From: Fictibacillus barbaricus
GTDB taxonomy: Bacteria; Bacillota; Bacilli; Bacillales; Fictibacillaceae
Length of the DNA: 64,000 nucleotides
Reading direction: 5' to 3'
Assembly (NCBI RefSeq): GCF_014635025.1
Contig: NZ_BMCE01000001.1
Location: 124,001 to 188,000 of the forward strand
Below are positions 41,719 to 49,343 of the stretch, in pieces. Under the pieces are notes generated by a model. It was not told where the DNA came from and did no database searches. It was given only the letters and a program-made list of their open reading frames with translations. Position 1 is the first letter of the stretch; each line of letters starts with the position of its first letter. The position numbers and the translations under genes are program-made.

Positions 41719-42738
41719 TTATCCCTGTATATTCCCGGGCTCTGCCACTTTTACGAGCTGCTTACCCGTGTTTTCACCTGTAAACAAACCTAAAAAGGCA
41801 TCAATCGTGTTCTCAAAACCGTCCACGATATTCTCGCTGTAGGAAAGTTTTCCTTCTTTCAGCCATTTGGCTAGCTCGATTGCGCCTTCCTCAAAATAAG
41901 CCGCATAATCACTCACGATAAAGCCTTTCATCAGTGCGCTGTTGATCAGGAGCTGACTCTGCATACGAGGCCCAACATCTGCTTTCTCTAAGTTATAAAG
42001 AGCGATCTGGCCGCATACGGGAATTCGCGCTCCTTTATTGATCAAACCGAGAACGCTGTCAGAGATCTCGCCGCCAACGTTATCAAAATACACATCCACA
42101 CCATCTGGGCATGCTGTTTTTAGCGCTTCATATACCTTTTCAGTCTTATAATTGATGGCTTCATCAAAGCCTAACTCTTCTTTTAAATAAGCGATTTTCT
42201 CATCTGATCCTGCGATCCCCACAACACGTGCACCTTTAATCTTTGCGATCTGACCAACGATTGTACCGACAGCACCAGCAGCGCCACTGACAACAACGGT
42301 TTCTCCCTCTTGCGGATTTCCGATATCAAGCAGTCCGAAATAAGCGGTTAAGCCTGTCATGCCTAATACACCAAGGTTTGCAGTTAGCGGCGCAAGGGAC
42401 GGGTCGAGCTTTCTGACTTCAGCATCACTTACCGCATTGTATCTTTGCCAGCCAAGATTTCCGATGACAAAATCGCCTTCAGCCAGTTCACCTGAACGAG
42501 ATTCAACAACTTGTCCGACTACACCGCCAGAAATCACTTCATTTAATTCAAAAGGAGGTATGTAAGATTTACGGTCACTCATACGTCCTCTCATATAAGG
42601 ATCGACTGAGAGGTAGATCGTTTTTACGAGAACCTGATCATTCTGAAGCTCTGGGACAGCGGCTTCCTCAAAGCGGAAGTCACTTTTCTGAGGCGTTCCT
42701 TTTGGTCGATTCACCAATAAGATTTTTTCGTTTTTCAT
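41719..42738 (-). CDS. yfmJ: NADP-dependent oxidoreductase, YfmJ/curcumin-reductase type
   Basis: A 339-residue medium-chain dehydrogenase/reductase without zinc, the same length as B. subtilis YfmJ, reducing activated double bonds with NADPH. The substrate-domain motif SVDPYMRGRMSD, the cofactor motif VVSGAAGAVGTIVGQIAKIKG (key AAGAVG) and YFDNVGGEISD are present. Two consecutive ATGs (42741, 42738) follow AGGAGGATT; the second has better spacing. Single gene. Confidence 0.92.
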   Translation of the reverse strand: MKNEKILLVNRPKGTPQKSDFRFEEAAVPELQNDQVLVKTIYLSVDPYMRGRMSDRKSYIPPFELNEVISGGVVGQVVESRSGELAEGDFVIGNLGWQRYNAVSDAEVRKLDPSLAPLTANLGVLGMTGLTAYFGLLDIGNPQEGETVVVSGAAGAVGTIVGQIAKIKGARVVGIAGSDEKIAYLKEELGFDEAINYKTEKVYEALKTACPDGVDVYFDNVGGEISDSVLGLINKGARIPVCGQIALYNLEKADVGPRMQSQLLINSALMKGFIVSDYAAYFEEGAIELAKWLKEGKLSYSENIVDGFENTIDAFLGLFTGENTGKQLVKVAEPGNIQG

Positions 42739-42885
42739 CATAATCCTCCTCATCTTGGATTCATCTTCTTGTTGCTATCATACGTCAATTTCGTTCCTGC
42801 TTCCAAATAAAGCACTCATAGAAAAGTGATTTTGGGCTAATTTTACCTATTAGACAAACGATTTTTCAAAATAACGCCCATAAGG

Positions 42886-42915
42886 TTGAATGGTAGCAGG
42901 AAAATCTTTTATAAT
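42886..42915 (+). promoter_or_regulatory. Promoter of ywiB-argS
   Basis: TTGAAT (42886-42891), 18 bp, TATAAT (42910-42915). The leader of about 40 bases is too short for a T-box, so argS is not tRNA-regulated here. Confidence 0.65.
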
Positions 42916-42959
42916 AGGTAAGTTAAAGGCAAGGTTACACCAAAAAAGGAAGTGTTCGC

Positions 42960-43400
42960 ATGGATCAAGATACGGAATTGTCTGTTGCGCTTGCGATAAG
43001 TTCAGAAGTACATTTTAGCGGTGAGAAAGAAAAGCATTACACCGAGACAGACGGAAAACTCTATAAACGGGGGGACGTGACCTATCTTCAGTACAAAGAA
43101 GAGATAGAAGGTGCAGGTTCTGTCAATAATGTGATTAAAATTACACACGCTGGAATTCTGATTATCCGCTCAGGCAGTGTATCTATGAAACAGAAATATT
43201 TGATCGGCCAGACAACGAAAGGGATGTACGATAGCCCGTATGGCCAACTTTGGATGGAAACCACCACACATGAAATGAATTTCCGCTGGAATCAGCAAAC
43301 TCAGACGGGTGATCTGAAACTTGCTTACGAGCTGGTTCTGCAGGGTGAACATACAGGAACACATCGAATCAAGATTAATTTTCAGGAGGCAAAAGCATGA
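42960..43400 (+). CDS. ywiB: YwiB (DUF1934) beta-barrel protein
   Basis: A 146-residue cytoplasmic protein of the DUF1934/YwiB family, a small calycin-like barrel. [40 protein letters not shown]-type strands and the late [19 protein letters not shown] block are typical. AAAGGAAGTGTTCGC precedes the ATG. The stop overlaps the argS start (ATGA), so translation is coupled, the same arrangement as in B. subtilis. The function is unknown. Confidence 0.92.
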   Translation: MDQDTELSVALAISSEVHFSGEKEKHYTETDGKLYKRGDVTYLQYKEEIEGAGSVNNVIKITHAGILIIRSGSVSMKQKYLIGQTTKGMYDSPYGQLWMETTTHEMNFRWNQQTQTGDLKLAYELVLQGEHTGTHRIKINFQEAKA

Positions 43401-45067
43401 ATATCCTTGACCAGGTCAAACACCTGTTAAAAGAAGAGATTGAAGAAGCAGTAGTAAAAGCAGGACTCGCAAAAAAAGAAGAACTGCCAGAAGTGGTTCT
43501 TGAAGTACCAAAAGAAAAAGCACATGGTGACTTTGCGACGAACATGGCGATGCAGCTGGCACGTATTGCGAAAAAAGCGCCGCGCATGATTGCAGACGAG
43601 CTTGTGGCGAACTTTGATAAAAGTAAAGCGTCTATCGCAAAGGTTGAGATCGCAGGGCCTGGATTTATTAACTTTTACATGGATAATTCTTATTTAACAG
43701 AGCTTGTGCCGACTGTATTAAAAGCAGGCAAGGATTATGGACGTACAGAACACGGAAACGGTAAAAAAGTTCAGGTTGAATTCGTTTCAGCAAACCCGAC
43801 AGGGACCCTTCACTTAGGCCATGCCCGCGGAGCAGCTGTTGGTGATACGATCTGCAATATCTTAGACCACGCTGGCTATGACGTTTCGCGTGAATTCTAC
43901 ATCAATGATGCAGGAAACCAGATCAACAACTTGGCAACTTCTATTGAAGCTCGTTATTTCCAAGCGTTAGGCAAAGACAAGGACATGCCTGAAGATGGCT
44001 ACCACGGGGCAGATATCATCCAGTTCGGTAAAGATCTCGTTGAAGAATACGGTGATTCATGGCTAGATAAAGAAGAGAGTGAACGTGTCAGCTTTTTCCG
44101 TGAATACGGTCTTACTCGTGAATTAGAAAAGCTTAAAGAAGATCTGGCGGAATTCCGTGTAAACTTTGATGTGTGGTTCTCTGAAACTTCTCTCTATAAA
44201 AACGGAAAAATTGAAGCTGCACTTGAAAAGTTAAAAGCAAAAGATGTTGTATTTGAAGAAGAAGGAGCAACATGGTTCCGTACGACTGATTATGGTGATG
44301 ACAAAGACCGTGTACTGATTAAGAATGACGGTTCTTTCACGTATTTAACTCCAGATATCGCGTATCATAACGATAAATTTGAGCGTGGATTTGAAAAGCT
44401 CATCAATATTTGGGGAGCCGATCACCATGGTTACATCCCTCGAATGAAAGCAGCGATACAAGCATTAGGTTACAAAAAAGAGCAGCTTGATGTGATGATC
44501 ATTCAGCTTGTTTCCCTATTCCAAAACGGTGAGAAAGTTCGTATGAGTAAACGTACGGGTAAAGCCGTTACGCTGCGAGAACTGATGGAAGAAGTGGGCA
44601 TCGACGCGACTCGTTATTTCTTCGCGATGCGTTCAAATGATACACATCTTGATTTTGACATGGACTTAGCGGTTTCTAAATCAAACGAAAATCCAGTGTT
44701 CTACGTCCAGTATGCCCATGCACGTGTTTGCAGCATGCTTCGCCAAGGGGAGGAAATGGGTCTTTCTTACAACGGTGACGTAGACCTTTCTCAGATCGAC
44801 TCTGAAAAAGAATTTGAGCTTTTGAAGAAGATTGGTGAGTTCCCGGCTGTCATTAATGAAGCAGCAGAAAAACTATTAACGCACCGTGTGACGAACTATG
44901 TATTTGAGCTTGCTTCTGCTCTTCATAGCTTCTATAACGCAGAGCGTGTACTCGATCCAGAAAACAAAGCAAAATCTGAAGCTCGTTATGCGTTGATGAA
45001 GGCTACTCAGATCACAATTAAAAATGCACTGAACATCGTAGGTGTAGAAGCGCCAGAGCGTATGTAA
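43397..45067 (+). CDS. argS: Arginyl-tRNA synthetase
   Basis: A 556-residue class I synthetase charging tRNA-Arg. The N-terminal add-1 domain, the HIGH signature as HLGHARGA (in [12 protein letters not shown]), the KMSKS-equivalent [10 protein letters not shown] and the C-terminal anticodon-binding helices ending VGVEAPERM are complete and full length. The start overlaps ywiB by four bases. RBS CAGGAGGCAAAAGC lies inside ywiB. Confidence 0.97.
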   Translation: MNILDQVKHLLKEEIEEAVVKAGLAKKEELPEVVLEVPKEKAHGDFATNMAMQLARIAKKAPRMIADELVANFDKSKASIAKVEIAGPGFINFYMDNSYLTELVPTVLKAGKDYGRTEHGNGKKVQVEFVSANPTGTLHLGHARGAAVGDTICNILDHAGYDVSREFYINDAGNQINNLATSIEARYFQALGKDKDMPEDGYHGADIIQFGKDLVEEYGDSWLDKEESERVSFFREYGLTRELEKLKEDLAEFRVNFDVWFSETSLYKNGKIEAALEKLKAKDVVFEEEGATWFRTTDYGDDKDRVLIKNDGSFTYLTPDIAYHNDKFERGFEKLINIWGADHHGYIPRMKAAIQALGYKKEQLDVMIIQLVSLFQNGEKVRMSKRTGKAVTLRELMEEVGIDATRYFFAMRSNDTHLDFDMDLAVSKSNENPVFYVQYAHARVCSMLRQGEEMGLSYNGDVDLSQIDSEKEFELLKKIGEFPAVINEAAEKLLTHRVTNYVFELASALHSFYNAERVLDPENKAKSEARYALMKATQITIKNALNIVGVEAPERM

Positions 45068-45084
45068 GTGATTCATAATTTCGT

Positions 45085-45118
45085 AAAAACCTGTCCTGAG
45101 GCAGGTTTTTTCTTTTAA
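45085..45118 (+). terminator. Terminator of argS
   Basis: AAAACCTG and CAGGTTTT pair around TCCTGAGG, followed by TTCTTTT. Confidence 0.85.
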
Positions 45119-45155
45119 TCAGGTTTATTTGAATATTCAATGTTAGTTTTGTGGA

Positions 45156-45255
45156 ATTTACGAGCGGAACGGAGGATTTATGAGCGGAACGGAGGATTTA
45201 CGAGCGGAACACGGAATTTACGAGCGGAACCTGGAATTTATGAGCAAAATACGGA
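45156..45255. repeat. Tandem array D: five 20-bp units, core ATTTAYGAGCGGAAC
   Basis: Units start at 45156, 45176, 45196, 45216 and 45236, 20 bp apart. Cores are ATTTACGAGCGGAAC or ATTTATGAGCGGAAC, with ATTTATGAGCAAAAT in the last; the five remaining bases vary (GGAGG, ACGGA, CTGGA, ACGGA). It lies between argS and the DinB gene, after the argS terminator. Confidence 0.9.
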
Positions 45256-45366
45256 ACCTTAGAAACGATACCTTAACTCGTATCCACATCCTTCACACTG
45301 AAAAGGAATTTTTTGTTTTATCTTGAAATTGTAATAACACATCTAATTCCTTAGGAGGAGTACATA

Positions 45367-45918
45367 ATGACGATATCCAACAAAAGCCTATTCGTTATTG
45401 ACCAAATCGAGGGATATTCAAAGGAATTTTCAACCCTTGTATCGATGATGAATTACACAAGAAGTACGACGATACGAGCCGTGCAGGATTTATCTGTTGA
45501 AGCACTCGATTTCAGGATCAATGGGACGGGCAACTCGATCGGAATGCTTCTCGCTCACTTTGTGGCGGTTGAAAAGTTCTATCAATTTTTAACGATCGAA
45601 GGAAAAGACCTGCCAGATGAAGAGATCGAACGATATGCAGTAACCTTACAGCCTGCTATAGATTTAGGAGAAGCAGCAACCGTCATTAACGGAAACACAG
45701 CAGAATTTTATTTGGAAGACATGAGAAAAACGCGTGAAAAGACCTTAGAGCACTTCAGGACATTGCCGGATTCCTGGCTGTATGAAACAACACCGTGGTG
45801 GGAAAACGAGCTGTCTAACAATTATTTTAAATGGTTTCATGTTTTTGAAGATGAACTAAGCCATCGCGGCCAGATTCGCTTGATTAAAAAGCAATACGAA
45901 CTGTTTAAGGATGCCTAA
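45367..45918 (+). CDS. DinB/YfiT-like metalloprotein (DUF664)
   Basis: A 183-residue four-helix-bundle protein of the DinB superfamily, often thiol- or metal-dependent enzymes. The putative metal histidines are in GMLLAHFVAVEKFY and the late EDELSHRGQIRLIKK; a third may be in KWFHVFEDE. The ATG follows TTAGGAGGAGTACATA. The substrate is unknown. It is placed after array D and before the XapX gene. Confidence 0.85.
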   Translation: MTISNKSLFVIDQIEGYSKEFSTLVSMMNYTRSTTIRAVQDLSVEALDFRINGTGNSIGMLLAHFVAVEKFYQFLTIEGKDLPDEEIERYAVTLQPAIDLGEAATVINGNTAEFYLEDMRKTREKTLEHFRTLPDSWLYETTPWWENELSNNYFKWFHVFEDELSHRGQIRLIKKQYELFKDA

Positions 45919-46022
45919 GCTTCAGGAATCTAATCTCAATCACAAAAGGGATAATGTATAGAGAACATGCCATATTAATAAGAGATAGATTTGGCAACTC
46001 ATTTGAATAAGGGGGTACATAT

Positions 46023-46193
46023 ATGAAATTGATCTTGTTGTCATTAATAACGGGCGCCCTCGTAGGTTTTGTTTTTGCCCTGTTAAAATTACCGATTCCG
46101 GCACCTCCAGCATTACCTGGAATAATGGGAATCGTCGGCATTTATTTAGGTTTTCAATTCTACGGGTGGATCGCAGGAACCTTTTTAAAGTGA
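46023..46193 (+). CDS. XapX-domain membrane protein
   Basis: A 56-residue membrane protein of the XapX family: start MKLILLSLITGALVGFVFAL, the central PIPAPPALPGIMGIVGIYLG and a final GWIAGTFLK. Two helices flank a Pro-rich turn. The site AAGGGGGTACATAT precedes the ATG. It ends seven bases before the next hydrolase gene, whose ribosome site overlaps its stop, so they are one operon. The function of the family is unknown. Confidence 0.88.
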   Translation: MKLILLSLITGALVGFVFALLKLPIPAPPALPGIMGIVGIYLGFQFYGWIAGTFLK

Positions 46194-46200
46194 GGATAAA

Positions 46201-46974
46201 ATGGCTTTAGCTGGACTAACATCTGAGTTTCAAATCTACTATGAAAAGCTGGGAAGCGGAACGCCAATTGTCTTTTTGCATCCGCCGGCAATGAGTCACC
46301 TCGTATTCCGCTATCAAAAAGACTTATCGTTATCCTGTCAGACGATTTTTCCGGATATTCGAGGACATGGAAGATCATCTGTTAAGGGAGCGAACACCTT
46401 TAGCATATTTGATCTAGCAGATGATGTTGCGAATCTCTTAGACCATCTCTTGATTGACGAAGCCTTCATCTGCGGTTATTCGTCAGGAGGGTCGATTGCT
46501 CAGGCATTTGTACAGAAGTACCCGCAACGAACCAAAGGTCTTATTTTAAGCGGGGGGTTTTCGGAAGTATCTACTTTTGCTCTTAAAAAACAGTTCCAAT
46601 CAGGGATAAAACTGGCGAAAAATACACCAGCCCTGCTAAACCAAATCCTTGTCAGTACACATTCGAATACCGCTCAAGACAGAAAAGAGATGCTGTCTTA
46701 CCATAAGCAGTCAGATCCTAAATCGTGGGTACGATACTACAAAGAAAGTTTATCGTTCGATTGTACAGATCAAATCAAGGAATGGCGATTTCCACTTCTT
46801 TTCATTTACGGAGATCTGGCTGAACACATGCATCCTTATCGAAGGATCTATCAGAGGAATGTTCATCCTAAAGCACAATTCGTTATGCTGACAAAAGCAT
46901 TACATCAGCTTCCTATTAAACATTATGAGAGCTTTAATGCAGAAATTAAGCGTTTTGTGACCGGTCTTACATAA
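46201..46974 (+). CDS. Alpha/beta hydrolase
   Basis: A 257-residue alpha/beta hydrolase: oxyanion region FLHPPAMSH, DIRGHGRSS, nucleophile elbow GYSSGGS (Ser at about 97), a later acid region FIYGDLAEH and the terminal His in ALHQLPIKH. The substrate is unknown. The ribosome site GTGAGGATAAA overlaps the XapX stop. Its 3' end overlaps the convergent uvsE gene by eight bases, with no terminator between them. Confidence 0.85.
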   Translation: MALAGLTSEFQIYYEKLGSGTPIVFLHPPAMSHLVFRYQKDLSLSCQTIFPDIRGHGRSSVKGANTFSIFDLADDVANLLDHLLIDEAFICGYSSGGSIAQAFVQKYPQRTKGLILSGGFSEVSTFALKKQFQSGIKLAKNTPALLNQILVSTHSNTAQDRKEMLSYHKQSDPKSWVRYYKESLSFDCTDQIKEWRFPLLFIYGDLAEHMHPYRRIYQRNVHPKAQFVMLTKALHQLPIKHYESFNAEIKRFVTGLT

Positions 46975-47920
46975 GGATCGTCCCGCCGCTCATCCGTTTA
47001 AAGCCGCGTACCTTCTCCAGCTCGTTGATCAGCTGAAGAGCAGCGCGGTCTTTTTGTTTGGCTTCAATCATAACGTCTAACTCATCAGTGAATTCAGAGA
47101 TCATCTTGAAAAATGGAAGCACATATTCTAAGCTCACATAATCGTGGTGGCTTCTATACGCTTTTTCATCCTTTGGAGAGGATAGATGGACCTTGGGAGG
47201 CCGTCCTGTATTTTTCCATGTTTCCACAAAACGCGGAATCAGGTCTTCTAGCGGAGTATCCCCAGGGTTTGCTTTGTAATGGTGATAATCAAACATAAGG
47301 GGAATGCCCTCGTTTTCACAAACTTCAAGCGTTTCTTCCGTTGTAAACGTCTTGTCGTCGTTTTCAAGTGTCATACGGCATTTAATATCAGCAGGAAGCA
47401 TTTTAATATTTTCATAAAATCGCTCTAATGCAGAGGTTTTATCGCCGTATGCCCCGCCGATATGAATATTGATATAACTGCGGTCTTCGATGCCCATTCC
47501 TTTAAGCAGGTCATAATGATACTGCATATCTTTCACAGCATTTACCGTTACCTCAGGACGCGGGCTCGTAAACAATGTGTACTGGTTTGGATGCATGCTC
47601 GTTCGTATGCTGTATTTTTCAACCAGCTTTTCGATCTCTTTGCACTCTTTTTTTGTCTCTTTCAAATAGTCCCAAGCGGCTTCCGGATGAGTTGCGAGCG
47701 GGACGATAGAGGAAGACATCCGATATAAGGGAAGTTCGTGAGCGATGCAATAATGAAGCACACGAAGTGTCCGTTCCAGATTGTTTTTTGTGATCGCGAG
47801 CAGCTGCGCTTCGCGCTCTTTTTTTTCTCTTTTCTGATACGTTGCAAAAGTCATTGTTTTTGCAGGTGATGCCTCATATAAGTTGAGAGCCGTTGATACA
47901 AAACCAAATGATGTTAACAT
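46967..47920 (-). CDS. uvsE: UV damage endonuclease UvsE
   Basis: A 317-residue TIM-barrel endonuclease that nicks DNA 5' of UV photoproducts, important for spores. GFVSTALNLYEASPAKTMTFATY-type start (key part SPAKTMTFA), SSSIVPLATHP, TSMHPNQYTLF, NIHIGGAYGDK, LENDDKTFTTEE and MFDYHHYKANP carry the metal-binding His, Asp and Glu residues. Near-identical length to B. subtilis YwjD. The ATG follows AGGAGGGCAGCC on its strand. It shares its 3' end with the opposite hydrolase. Confidence 0.95.
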   Translation of the reverse strand: MLTSFGFVSTALNLYEASPAKTMTFATYQKREKKEREAQLLAITKNNLERTLRVLHYCIAHELPLYRMSSSIVPLATHPEAAWDYLKETKKECKEIEKLVEKYSIRTSMHPNQYTLFTSPRPEVTVNAVKDMQYHYDLLKGMGIEDRSYINIHIGGAYGDKTSALERFYENIKMLPADIKCRMTLENDDKTFTTEETLEVCENEGIPLMFDYHHYKANPGDTPLEDLIPRFVETWKNTGRPPKVHLSSPKDEKAYRSHHDYVSLEYVLPFFKMISEFTDELDVMIEAKQKDRAALQLINELEKVRGFKRMSGGTILM

Positions 47921-47947
47921 GGCTGCCCTCCTGTAATTCTTTGGTTA

Positions 47948-49141
47948 TTATAAAAAGGGTGAAATGATGAATGAGAATGCTTCTTTCAGCCGGACTGGAA
48001 CAGTTCGGGTCTTTTTTAGCCGGGTAAGAGTCAGCTTCTCAGAGCGTGCAAGATCGGACTCAATCACCTTTTTAACATCTTCAATATAAACTTTATCCGT
48101 AAAAATACAATTGATTTCATCGTTGAAGAAGAAGCTCCGGTAATCAAAGTTAGCCGTTCCGATGTCACATATGCTCTCATCAAACATAAGCACCTTTGAA
48201 TGATAGAACCCTTCATGAAATTGATAGATAGATGCTCCGGCCTCTAATAATGGTTTCAGATAACGATAAGAAGCTTCTTGAACTAAAGTGTGATCAGGAT
48301 GCATCGGAACAAGCAATGTTACTTTAACTCCTCTTTTTAAAGCTTGTAAAAGTGCCCTGTTCATCTTTTTACCCGGAATAAAGTATGGTGAACCAATAAG
48401 AATGCTTTTTTTTGCACGCTGTATCTTTTCGTAAAAGAAACGGTAAACAGCATCGCCGTTTGAATAAACGAACATAAATTCTTTTTGATCAGCTGATGCC
48501 GGCTGCGTGCTTGAATCAGGTATTGGCACATTTTCGCCAGATGCTATGTTCCAGTCTGTAATGAATGATTTTTGCAGTTCATTAACGGCATCTCCTGATA
48601 ATCTGAGATGATAATCACGCCAGTCCCCAAGCTTTGTATCTTTTCCGATATATTCGTTTCCAACATTGTAGCCGCCAATGTAGCCAGTCTTACCGTCAAT
48701 GATTGTAACTTTTCGATGGTTTCGGTGGTTTATTCTGTACAGAAAATAAGGAAAACCTGGCTTGTTGCTGAACTGAAAATGAATCCCGGCTTTTTTTAAA
48801 GATTGGATCGTTTCCTTCTTAACACCATGACTTCCCAAATAGTCTAAGAGCAGTCTAATCTCAACGCCTTCTGCAGCTTTTTTGGTTAAAAGGCTGCACA
48901 ACTCACCTCCGAGTTCATCATCACGTAAAATATAAAACTGGATATGTATATGTATAGAAGCTTCGTTAATATCACGAAATAGAGCATCAATAAAGTGGTA
49001 CCCCGTCGATAAAAATTGCATTTCTCCTTTACTTTTGGAAGGAGGTTTCTCTAAGCTGACAAGTTTCTTATGCCCAAAATAAAAATCTATCCCTGCTAAG
49101 ACGCAAAGAATGGCAATAAATACTACAATCCACAACCACAT
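47948..49141 (-). CDS. clsB: Cardiolipin synthase B (YwjE)
   Basis: A 397-residue membrane-bound phospholipase-D-family enzyme making cardiolipin from phosphatidylglycerol. One N-terminal helix (about 2-20), then two HKD motifs: His142-Lys144-Asp149 in NHRKVTIIDG and His314-Lys316-Asp321 in YHSKVLMFDE. Length equals B. subtilis ClsB (398), where it belongs to sporulation genes. The ATG follows GGAGGAGGACATACAC. It is separated from uvsE by 27 bp on the same strand, so they may be co-transcribed. Confidence 0.94.
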   Translation of the reverse strand: MWLWIVVFIAILCVLAGIDFYFGHKKLVSLEKPPSKSKGEMQFLSTGYHFIDALFRDINEASIHIHIQFYILRDDELGGELCSLLTKKAAEGVEIRLLLDYLGSHGVKKETIQSLKKAGIHFQFSNKPGFPYFLYRINHRNHRKVTIIDGKTGYIGGYNVGNEYIGKDTKLGDWRDYHLRLSGDAVNELQKSFITDWNIASGENVPIPDSSTQPASADQKEFMFVYSNGDAVYRFFYEKIQRAKKSILIGSPYFIPGKKMNRALLQALKRGVKVTLLVPMHPDHTLVQEASYRYLKPLLEAGASIYQFHEGFYHSKVLMFDESICDIGTANFDYRSFFFNDEINCIFTDKVYIEDVKKVIESDLARSEKLTLTRLKKTRTVPVRLKEAFSFIISPFL

Positions 49142-49228
49142 GTGTATGTCCTCCTCCGTTCATAACTTTTATTTAGTATACCCTGACCGTATAAAAGCAC
49201 TAAAAAATTTTTTTGAACGGATGTTGAC

Positions 49229-49242
49229 TGAATGCTCATTCA
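49229..49242. promoter_or_regulatory. FadR-type operator at the fadF promoter
   Basis: TGAATG-CT-CATTCA has perfect 6-bp arms and overlaps TTGACT (49224) ahead of TATAAT (49257). It resembles the B. subtilis FadR site TGAATGANTANTCATTCA with a shorter centre. The TetR regulator at 57574 is the likely binder. Confidence 0.6.
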
Positions 49243-49343
49243 TTTATTTTTTATGATATAATGATGTCAGAAAATTAATTTCATTTAGAATTATTAAAAG
49301 AGAAAGAAATAGGGAACAGCAGGAGTGGAAGGGAGAGAACGCG

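Noticed and set aside
42760-42959. T-box leader of argS
   Set aside because: The likely promoter leaves only about 40 bases of leader and no T-box motif is seen.
45905-46141. 78-codon minus-strand frame
   Set aside because: It is the shadow of the XapX gene (46023-46193), which has a clear ribosome site and family match.
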